A DNA stretch of 44,987 nt, taken from NCBI GenBank assembly GCA_031291825.1, contig JARLIG010000012.1, positions 1 to 44,987 of the forward strand, given 5' to 3'. Below, piece after piece: positions 37,876 through 44,987 of this stretch (position 1 is its first letter; each line of letters opens with the position of its first letter). The notes beneath the pieces were generated by a model. It was given only the letters and a program-made list of their open reading frames with translations, had not been told where the DNA came from and searched no databases. Position numbers and translations under genes: made by a program. This DNA is from Minisyncoccota bacterium. GTDB taxonomy: Bacteria; Patescibacteriota; Minisyncoccia; Phycocordibacterales; UBA9973.

Positions 37876-37917
37876 CCAGACGTTGGACATCTGCTAAAGC
37901 AGGTGTCCAACGTCTCA
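37876..37917. repeat. Inverted repeat family copy C
   Basis: agacgttggacatctgc-taaa-gcaggtgtccaacgtct; 17 bp arms, 1 mismatch (T-G); abuts the tgt stop codon. Confidence 0.88.
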
Positions 37918-39108
37918 TAAATACCCTTTTAGAAAATCGTCTTTAAACGCAAAAAAATTATCATCGAGAATTGATTGTCGAATATTTTTCACCAGATTCA
38001 CGATAAAATACAGATTGTGAATGGAGGCCAAGGTTCCCGCCAACATTTCTTTACCATGAAAAAGATGTGCCACATAAGCGCGAGAATAATTTTTACAAGT
38101 ATAACACTCACAATCCTTCTCAATCGGAGAAAAATCATTTCTGAATTTTGTATTCATAATTATTATTTTCCCAGTTTTAGTATAAATGGTTCCATTCCTG
38201 CCCAGACGCGTCGGCAAAACACAATCAAATAGGTCTACTCCATTTTCTACCCCCATAAATAAATCTTCTGGCTCGCCGATGCCTAGTAAATGCCGAGGCT
38301 TTTCTTCTGGTAATATTTCATTTACCCAACGTACAGCAGTCGACATATCCTCTTTGGCAAAACTCCCGCCGATACCAAAACCGTCAAAATCTAAGCTACT
38401 TATAACCCTAGCGCTTTCTTTTCTTAATCTCTCATCTCTTCCTCCTTGAACTATTCCGAATAAAGAAATTTTTTTTTCTGAATTTAATTTCTGATGCTCT
38501 ACCAAACTACGTTCTGCCCAACGATGTGTCCGTTCCAGCGCTTCTTCTTGATATCTCAAATCTTCAGTCGGACTAGTGCATTCATCAAATGCAAAGATTA
38601 TATCTGCACCCAGATTATGCTGAATTTGAATAGATTTTTCGGGAGTAATATAGTGAATCGAACCATCCAAGTGCGACTTAAAAGAAACTCCATCTTGTCC
38701 TATTTTTGCCAGACGTGGAGCATCGCTGTCGTCAAAACGTTCTGGAATTAAAAGCGACGGGTCAGTAATTTTAGTAATTTTTGAAATATCTTTGCCGTAA
38801 GCAGCGCCAAGTGAAAAAACTTGGAAGCCACCAGAGTCAGTCATCGTCGGACCAGGCCAATTCATGAATTTACCAATGCCACCTCCATCGCGGACAATTT
38901 CATCTCCAGGCTGTAAATATAAATGATAGGTATTTCCGAGAACTACTTCTACCCCAGTAGCTTTCACTTGCTCTGGATTTAAAGATTTAATCGTTGCCTT
39001 GGTTCCAACTGCGACAAAAGCTGGAGTGTGGATTTCTCCATGCGGAGTTTTTAAAATTCCCGCTCGTCCCAAAGTACCTTTTAATTTTTTTTCAATTTTA
39101 AATTCCAT
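37915..39108 (-). CDS. tgt: tRNA-guanine transglycosylase
   Basis: MTDSGGFQVFSLG; GIVQGGRDERLRKES; GIGGSFAKED; zinc site CECYTCKNYSRAYVAHLFHGKE. Confidence 0.95.
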   Translation of the reverse strand: MEFKIEKKLKGTLGRAGILKTPHGEIHTPAFVAVGTKATIKSLNPEQVKATGVEVVLGNTYHLYLQPGDEIVRDGGGIGKFMNWPGPTMTDSGGFQVFSLGAAYGKDISKITKITDPSLLIPERFDDSDAPRLAKIGQDGVSFKSHLDGSIHYITPEKSIQIQHNLGADIIFAFDECTSPTEDLRYQEEALERTHRWAERSLVEHQKLNSEKKISLFGIVQGGRDERLRKESARVISSLDFDGFGIGGSFAKEDMSTAVRWVNEILPEEKPRHLLGIGEPEDLFMGVENGVDLFDCVLPTRLGRNGTIYTKTGKIIIMNTKFRNDFSPIEKDCECYTCKNYSRAYVAHLFHGKEMLAGTLASIHNLYFIVNLVKNIRQSILDDNFFAFKDDFLKGYL

Positions 39109-39124
39109 TTTATTTTTGCAATCT

Positions 39125-39168
39125 CCAGACGCTCCACGTCTGTAAGCTAACAGACGTGGAGCGTCTGG
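39125..39168. repeat. Inverted repeat family copy D (perfect 19 bp arms)
   Basis: ccagacgctccacgtctgt-aagcta-acagacgtggagcgtctgg. Confidence 0.92.
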
Positions 39169-39184
39169 ATGTTTATACATAGGT

Positions 39185-40021
39185 CTACTGTTCTACCTCC
39201 ACGAACTTTAACGATTGAATATTTACTGGACTCGTTAATAAAATTTTTGTCGAAGAACTGCGCGGGTCGGAAATTACTTTTTGAAAAACCGCCAGGACGT
39301 AAGAATTAACCCCGGGCAAAACTACCTGACCTCCCGCTTGGAAATTAAAATCTTTCGGCATGACCATTTCAAAATTTCCACCGCCTCGTCCGACAACTTG
39401 CACAAAAGCATTCGAAGCAGAAGGTGTTGTGGTCGACACAGTTCCATCAGCATTCAAAGAAGCAGAAATTACTGCCTCAGTAGTTTCACCTGGATTGGAA
39501 AAAAGTATCACTTTAGCAGAATCTTGATAAACATCCGAAACATTTCCAATCGGTACATTACCTAAAGCAAAAACCGTATCCCCCGTTTTCACGCCTTCTG
39601 CGACACCTGCATCAATCAATAAAATATCATATGGACTTTGGTTTGGTTTAGCTAATATAGCTGCTAAAACTATATTCGCTTTTGGGTCTTTTCTATTTAA
39701 AATTTCTTTTAAGCTGGCATTATCTGTCGCCACGGAATCATAATTCGCCATACGTGCATCATCAAAAGATACTTCCGTTTGGAGTTTCTGATTTTGGTTA
39801 TAAAGATAATTCTTGGAAACAAAATACGAACCGACACTCTGAACTTTTTCTTCAACTTTTTGCCCTAAAACTAAAACTGGATGAAAAATCACTGCACCAA
39901 CTTTTGAAAGTCCACTCCAAATACCCACGCGAAAATAAAACACAATTACCAAAAAAATCACGCAGAGCGCTATCTTTGAAAATTTTTTTCTTTTTATTTC
40001 TTTATCTAGGAGGTAACTCAT
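39185..40021 (-). CDS. mreC: Rod shape-determining protein MreC
   Basis: TM anchor, coiled coil, and beta-rich domain; adjacent to mreB. Confidence 0.87.
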   Translation of the reverse strand: MSYLLDKEIKRKKFSKIALCVIFLVIVFYFRVGIWSGLSKVGAVIFHPVLVLGQKVEEKVQSVGSYFVSKNYLYNQNQKLQTEVSFDDARMANYDSVATDNASLKEILNRKDPKANIVLAAILAKPNQSPYDILLIDAGVAEGVKTGDTVFALGNVPIGNVSDVYQDSAKVILFSNPGETTEAVISASLNADGTVSTTTPSASNAFVQVVGRGGGNFEMVMPKDFNFQAGGQVVLPGVNSYVLAVFQKVISDPRSSSTKILLTSPVNIQSLKFVEVEQ

Positions 40022-41048
40022 CTTGATTACCAATCAAAACTTCTTTATAAAGAGCCATATCATCTAAAATGACTCCCGTGCCACGAGCCACAGCCGAAAG
40101 AGGGTCTTCCACCACATAGACTGGAATTTTAAGCACTTTTTGCAACATCTGGTCGAGCCCTGGGAGCAAAGCACCACCACCAGAAAGAGTAATCCCTCTG
40201 TGCATAATGTCTGACAAAATTTCCGGCGGAGTTGTTTCCAACATATCTTTAACTCCTTCCACTAGTCCTTTGACAGAGACAGCTAAAGCTTCACGAATAT
40301 CCGAATCAGTCACCACTACTTCGCGAGGCAAACCAGTCAAAAGATCGCGGCCTTGAATTTCCGTTTCCATGTATTCTTCTTGAGAAACAGAACCAATCGC
40401 AATTTTTACCATTTCGGCAGTCCTTTCACCAATTAATATTTTAAATTCATCACGCATGTAAGTGATAATGTCGTTATTCAATCGGTCACCCGCAATTTTA
40501 AGATTTTTTGATTTCACGATTCCACCGAGCGCAATCACCGCGATGTCTGTCGTTCCACCACCAATATCAATAATCATCGAACCAACTGCATCTTTGATCG
40601 GCAGACGCACTCCAATTGCTGCTGCCATCGGTTCTTCTACAAGAAAAACTTCTCGTGCACCAGCGCTACGGGCAGCGTCATAGACAGCTCGCGTCTCAAC
40701 GTTGGTCGTGCCAGAAGGCACTCCAACCAAAACTCTCGGGCGAGCTAATTTTTTAGACATTTTATCGGCTTTATTTATAAGATAAGAAAGCATTTCTTCG
40801 GTCACTTCGAAATCAGAAATGACGCCATCCACCAACGGACGAATTGCCTTGATGTGTCCCGGGGTACGTCCCAGCATTTCTTTCGCCTGTGTTCCGACAG
40901 CAAGAATTTGATTGGTCTTGATATTGACCGCCACCACCGAAGGCTCGTTAATCACAATACCCTGCCCTTTCAAGTAAACCAAGGTATTGGAAGTGCCCAA
41001 GTCTATACCGATGTCGTTGGAAATTAATTTGTAAATTTTATCAAACAT
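40002..41048 (-). CDS. mreB: Rod shape-determining protein MreB
   Basis: NDIGIDLGTSNTLVYLKGQGIVINEPSVVA; IDIGGGTTDIAVIALGGI. Confidence 0.97.
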   Translation of the reverse strand: MFDKIYKLISNDIGIDLGTSNTLVYLKGQGIVINEPSVVAVNIKTNQILAVGTQAKEMLGRTPGHIKAIRPLVDGVISDFEVTEEMLSYLINKADKMSKKLARPRVLVGVPSGTTNVETRAVYDAARSAGAREVFLVEEPMAAAIGVRLPIKDAVGSMIIDIGGGTTDIAVIALGGIVKSKNLKIAGDRLNNDIITYMRDEFKILIGERTAEMVKIAIGSVSQEEYMETEIQGRDLLTGLPREVVVTDSDIREALAVSVKGLVEGVKDMLETTPPEILSDIMHRGITLSGGGALLPGLDQMLQKVLKIPVYVVEDPLSAVARGTGVILDDMALYKEVLIGNQDELPPR

Positions 41049-42304
41049 TATTTTTTAAATATTTTTAGTAATTCGTCGAGTGTTACAATTTTTCCTTTTT
41101 CTTCTGTACGCTTTTTTATTTCAATTCCCCCAGAAGGTAAGTCTTTTATACTGCGAGCAGAAACCACTGCACGAAGTGGCATGCCGAGCAAATCTGCATC
41201 GGAAAATTTTTCTCCAGCTGACAACCCCGTACGGTCATCAAATAAAACTTCCACTCCAGCTTTTAATAAACTTTCATAAACCGTATCAGCTTCTTTCAAA
41301 ACTGCAACATCTTCACCTAGTGAAAGTAAGTGTATTTGAAATGGTGCAATTGCTTCAGGCCAAATAATGCCTTTGTCATCAGAAAGAGCTTCTACTACGG
41401 TACCCATTAGTCGGCCAAGTCCAATTCCATAACAGCCCATCAAAACAATGTTTTTTTCACCTTTTTCATCAGTAAAAGATAAATCAAAAGGCTTGGAATA
41501 CTTCGTTTTTAAATCAAAGATATTTCCGACTTCAATAGATTTATGTTCAACTAATTTTTCACGCTCAAGGTGAAGCTGAGCCAAAACTTCGTCATTTAAA
41601 ACTTCTTTATTAAGAGCTACTCCGCTCGTCTCGTCTAAATATATTGTGTCTTCACCTGCAGCGGTAATCGTCTGGAACTCATGAGAATATTTTGAAAAAG
41701 TTCCACCAGAAGCAAAAGTGAGATAAGTAAGATGACCAATACCAGCTCGATTGAAAACTGTTTTGTAAACCTCTTTCATTTTTTCATAAAACTTTTCAAA
41801 ATCTTCTTGCGAGGTGTGGAAAGAATACATGTCCTTCATGATAAATTCTCTGCCGCGCAACATGCCACTCTTGGCGCGAAGTTCCATGCGAAATTTATTT
41901 TGAATTTGGTAAACAGCCACTGGCAAATCTTTATAGGAAGTTACATAATTTTTTAAAATCGGAACTACAATTTCTTCATGAGTCGGACCCAGCGCAACTT
42001 CCCTGCCGGAAGAGTCGGAAACTTTATATAAGTCATCCATACCAGTCCAACGTCCCGTTTTTTCCCAATTATCTTTCGGCTGGAAGGTGGACATTAAAAT
42101 TTCTTGTCCGCCGGCTTTGTTCATTTCCTCTCGGATAATATTTTCAATCTTATTTAAAACACGAAGACCTAGTGGCAAATAGCTATAAACTCCAGCCATT
42201 TCTTTATGCACAAAACCTCCACGAATTAGGAATTCTGCGTTTTTGGATACTTCGTCGGCTGGCGATTCCTTTCTGGTTTTAGTAAAAAGTTTAGATTGTC
42301 TCAT
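41048..42304 (-). CDS. proS: Prolyl-tRNA synthetase, short form without the INS editing insertion
   Basis: MRQSKLFTKTRKESPADEVSKNAEFLIRGGFVHKEMAGVYSYLPLG; RAKSGMLRGREFIMKDMYSFH; only ~45 aa between AGEDTIYLDE and IEVGNIFDLKTKYS. Confidence 0.93.
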   Translation of the reverse strand: MRQSKLFTKTRKESPADEVSKNAEFLIRGGFVHKEMAGVYSYLPLGLRVLNKIENIIREEMNKAGGQEILMSTFQPKDNWEKTGRWTGMDDLYKVSDSSGREVALGPTHEEIVVPILKNYVTSYKDLPVAVYQIQNKFRMELRAKSGMLRGREFIMKDMYSFHTSQEDFEKFYEKMKEVYKTVFNRAGIGHLTYLTFASGGTFSKYSHEFQTITAAGEDTIYLDETSGVALNKEVLNDEVLAQLHLEREKLVEHKSIEVGNIFDLKTKYSKPFDLSFTDEKGEKNIVLMGCYGIGLGRLMGTVVEALSDDKGIIWPEAIAPFQIHLLSLGEDVAVLKEADTVYESLLKAGVEVLFDDRTGLSAGEKFSDADLLGMPLRAVVSARSIKDLPSGGIEIKKRTEEKGKIVTLDELLKIFKK

Positions 42305-42377
42305 AACGCCCATCTTACCCGAAAAAAGTCTTTTGGTCAAAGGTTAGAATTTTATAAAAAATTGACCAGAAATGGTG

Positions 42378-42412
42378 ATGCGGTTCGCGACGACAAGTCG
42401 CGAACCGCATTT
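42378..42412. terminator. GC-rich hairpin, plus-strand T-run
   Basis: atgcggttcgcgac-gaca-gtcgcgaaccgcat type stem followed by ttttt. Confidence 0.7.
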
Positions 42413-42427
42413 TTGATTGATGGTCTC

Positions 42428-42688
42428 TTATACTTCTTGCACAAGAGACTTGTGTGGTCTATCAAAAGACTCGTAGTACGAGCCGTCAACCCACTTAAGA
42501 AATTTATCCCTTGGGAGCTCAGACATTTGTTTTGCTCCTTTTGGAATTGCTTGGTTGTCTGTCGCCAGTACAACAAAGTACTCACGAGCATTGAGGTTAT
42601 AACAACGAAGATTGTCTGAAACCCTCCAGATATTTCTCGGTGGTTTCGTACTAAGTTTCTCTGAGACATAAGAAGATCCTTCACACAT
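42428..42688 (-). CDS. Hypothetical protein (86 aa), strong SD
   Basis: Minus strand CAGGAGGGAAAGTAAATATG; MCEGSSYVSEKLSTKPPRNIWRVSDNLRCYNLNAREYFVVLATD... Confidence 0.65.
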   Translation of the reverse strand: MCEGSSYVSEKLSTKPPRNIWRVSDNLRCYNLNAREYFVVLATDNQAIPKGAKQMSELPRDKFLKWVDGSYYESFDRPHKSLVQEV

Positions 42689-42745
42689 ATTTACTTTCCC
42701 TCCTGAGAGAATTTTTGAAGAACAACGTCCACCCCTTCTAGAAAC

Positions 42746-42827
42746 AAAAAAGCCCCTTCTAGAAGGCTGGTGTTTGGATTGTAACTTATTTTGAGATTCT
42801 ATTTACAGTACAAAAATCAGCCTTCTA
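42746..42827 (-). promoter_or_regulatory. Candidate attenuator/alternative-fold leader
   Basis: Minus strand: AGCCTT-CTAGAA-GGGGCT-TTTTT terminator-like stem overlapping CAGCCTTCTA, which can also pair with upstream TAGAAGGCTG. Confidence 0.4.
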
Positions 42828-42961
42828 AGTTTAGGGTAATGAGACAACACATTAGAATGTGAGAAGAAGTGTATTTTTTTGCTGTATTTCCTTCCATATT
42901 TAAAATATATCACATAAATAAAAAGTTGCAAACCATCTATCTTTCTGTTATATTAGTCCAT

Positions 42962-43684
42962 ATGCAAAAAACAGAAAACAAGAAAGATGCTGATACAGCA
43001 ATAGAGAAAATGTTCAAAGCTGGAGCGCATTACGGCTACAGTAAAACCAGAAGACACCCTTCTGTTTCTAAGTATATTTTCGCTACCAAAAACAAGGAAG
43101 ATATAATTAACCTTGAAAAAACAACACTTTTACTTGATACTGCCGCAGAATTTATCAAGGAACTTGGCTCTAAAGGCAAAGTAGTTCTTTTTGTCGGAAC
43201 CAAACCTGAAGCGAAAGTTACCATCAAAGACGTCGCTGAATCCTTAAATATGCCTTACGTTATAGAACGATGGATCGGTGGAACACTTTCTAATTTCACT
43301 GAAATCAAAAAGAGAATTCTTGAACTAGAAAATTATCGCAAAGATAGTGTAGATGGCGGTCTTGATAAGTACACCAAAAAAGAAAGAGTTGTGATGGCCA
43401 AGAAAATGGAAAAGCTTACTCGTTATTACTCTGGTTTGATTGGTTTAAAGAAATCTCCAGATGCATTGTTCGTCATTGATGCTAAGAGCGAACACATCGC
43501 TGCAACGGAAGCTAGAAAGTCTGGTATCCCAGTTATTGCCTTAGTCAACTCAGACTCGAATATCAAAACTATTGATTACCCTATCGTCGCTAACGATTCC
43601 GGAATTCCTTCTATAAAGTTTTTTACACTCGCGATTGCAGACGCTTATAAAGAAGGCATTATGTCCGTGCCTGAAAAGAAATAG
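42962..43684 (+). CDS. rpsB: 30S ribosomal protein S2
   Basis: MFKAGAHYGYSKTRRHPSVSKYIFATKNKEDIINLEKT; RWIGGTLSNFTEIKKRI; start moved to MQKTENKK. Confidence 0.96.
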   Translation: MQKTENKKDADTAIEKMFKAGAHYGYSKTRRHPSVSKYIFATKNKEDIINLEKTTLLLDTAAEFIKELGSKGKVVLFVGTKPEAKVTIKDVAESLNMPYVIERWIGGTLSNFTEIKKRILELENYRKDSVDGGLDKYTKKERVVMAKKMEKLTRYYSGLIGLKKSPDALFVIDAKSEHIAATEARKSGIPVIALVNSDSNIKTIDYPIVANDSGIPSIKFFTLAIADAYKEGIMSVPEKK

Positions 43685-43730
43685 TCTCCCAAAGAGAAAT
43701 TAAAAACTCTGGGCGGAGCGATTATTTATT

Positions 43731-44513
43731 ATGTCAATACAAATAACAACCGAACAAGTCAAAGAATTAAGAGATGCTACTGGTATCTCTGTCATGCAAT
43801 GTAAACGCGCTCTGGAAGAAGCTGAAGGCGATATGAAAAAAGCATTGGCTATCTTAAAAAAGACCAGTTCTGACATTGCCCAGAAAAAAATGACCCGTGA
43901 AGTAAAAGACGGCCGAGTTTCTATTAAGACTGGAAATAAAAAGGCCGTATTGGTATCTTTGCATTGCGAAACTGATTTCGTCGCAAAGAATAAAGACTTC
44001 ACTACCCTTTTGGAGAAACTATCAGAAAAAGCTTTGGCTGAAGGCGCAGAGAAAATGAAAACTGAATCCAAAGACATGATTGATACTATCATCCAGAAAA
44101 CTGGAGAAAATATTCAGCTCGGTGATGTTTACGAAGTCTCTGGAGATGTTTTGGGAAGTTACTTGCATAACAACAAAATCGGCGTGATTGTGAGCCTAGA
44201 AGGAGGAAACGCAGAACTAGCTAAAGATATCGCAATGCACATCGCTGCGATGAAGCCAGAATATATTTCTCAAGCAGAAATCGGGGAAGATGTAAAAAAG
44301 ACGATGCAAGAAATTTTTGAAAAAGAAGTGGCCAGTATTGATAAGCCCGCCGAGATAAAGAAAAAGATGCTGGACGGTAAAATAGCCACCTACTTCAAAG
44401 AAAAGACTCTACTAGACCAGATATTCATCAAAGGCGAAAACAATGAGACTGTCGGTAAGCTTCTAGAAAATGCGAAAGCTAAGATTAAGGAAGTAAAACG
44501 CTACTCAATTTAA
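43731..44513 (+). CDS. tsf: Elongation factor Ts
   Basis: ITTEQVKELRDATGISVMQCKRALEEAEGDMKKALAILKK; CETDFVAKNKDF. Confidence 0.97.
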   Translation: MSIQITTEQVKELRDATGISVMQCKRALEEAEGDMKKALAILKKTSSDIAQKKMTREVKDGRVSIKTGNKKAVLVSLHCETDFVAKNKDFTTLLEKLSEKALAEGAEKMKTESKDMIDTIIQKTGENIQLGDVYEVSGDVLGSYLHNNKIGVIVSLEGGNAELAKDIAMHIAAMKPEYISQAEIGEDVKKTMQEIFEKEVASIDKPAEIKKKMLDGKIATYFKEKTLLDQIFIKGENNETVGKLLENAKAKIKEVKRYSI

Positions 44514-44518
44514 AAAAA

Positions 44519-44920
44519 ATGATGTATTTTCTTTTAATTTTGTTTTTTGGGTCATTACTTGGAATCACTTTTATGATTGGGAGAAAGTTGGTAATGTTTC
44601 CAGATGGACAGGGGTTACATAAAAATGCAACAACCAAAGATTCTTATTTAGAAGAATGGAAATATATCATAATTAAGAATGGCAAGAAATACGGATATCT
44701 TGGGTTGGTGGCAAGCGTAAGAGCATATGTGCACTTCGTTTCTTTTTTAAAAAGAAAATATACCACAGTAAAAATGAAGCTAAGTCAGGTTCTTGATAAA
44801 AAATTTAAAAAAGGCAGTGTTCAAAAAAGAGAAGTGAGTGGTTTCCTTAAAATGATTTCCGAGTACAAATATAAGATTAGAAAAATAAGACATCAAATAA
44901 AAGAAGAAGAAGATTTGTAA
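44519..44920 (+). CDS. Membrane-anchored hypothetical protein
   Basis: N-terminal TM MMYFLLILFFGSLLGITFMIGRKLV then Lys-rich soluble part. Confidence 0.55.
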   Translation: MMYFLLILFFGSLLGITFMIGRKLVMFPDGQGLHKNATTKDSYLEEWKYIIIKNGKKYGYLGLVASVRAYVHFVSFLKRKYTTVKMKLSQVLDKKFKKGSVQKREVSGFLKMISEYKYKIRKIRHQIKEEEDL

Positions 44921-44931
44921 GTTAAATATTT

Positions 44932-44987
44932 GCCGCCTTAGCTCAGTTGGTAGAGCAACACTTTTGTAAAGTGAAGGTCCTCGGTTC
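44932..44987 (+). tRNA. tRNA-Thr (TGT), truncated by window end
   Basis: GCCGCCTTAGCTCAGTTGGTAGAGCAACACTTTTGTAAAGTGAAGGTCCTCGGTTC. Confidence 0.93.

Noticed and set aside
42352-42684. 110-aa minus-strand ORF overlapping the 86-aa gene
   Set aside because: The alternative frame at 42428-42688 has the strong SD-ATG arrangement; this frame runs through the GC-rich hairpin.
1-44987. CRISPR array, group II intron, intact IS element or prophage
   Set aside because: No regularly spaced direct repeats, reverse transcriptase, intact transposase or phage structural genes were recognised.

Overview
This 45 kb window looks like a compact, AT-rich bacterial genome of Patescibacteria/CPR type. That assignment is inferred from gene style, small genome-like gene spacing and the small-protein families; I could not run a taxonomic search. 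Core functions seen: HPF (partial), glutamine synthetase, RNase P RNA, an arginine-decarboxylase-family enzyme, tgt, mreC/mreB, a short prolyl-tRNA synthetase, rpsB, tsf, and tRNA-Asn, tRNA-Ala and a truncated tRNA-Thr. There is an unusually rich oxygen/redox and ion-transport gene set: NDH-2, cytochrome bd (cydAB), msrA/msrB/DipZ, HxlR-YceI-nitroreductase, an Mg2+ P-type ATPase and an H+ P-type ATPase. A mannoside-type locus carries three GH130 modules. Main items for a second look: (1) a dispersed family of four ~40 bp inverted repeats (AGACG..CGTCT arms), one reading into the C-terminus of HPF and two bracketing tgt; (2) a probable genomic island at ~28.0-33.6 kb next to tRNA-Asn, with a serine recombinase relic, an 18 bp tRNA-3'-end duplication and a two-gene HEPN-like cassette that may be an undescribed system; (3) a candidate small RNA with its own promoter and terminator between rnpB and glnA; (4) a perfect operator-like palindrome between hxlR and yceI; (5) a possible attenuator leader upstream of an 86-aa orphan gene; (6) several short genes absent from the ORF track. 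No CRISPR array or intact transposase was found.
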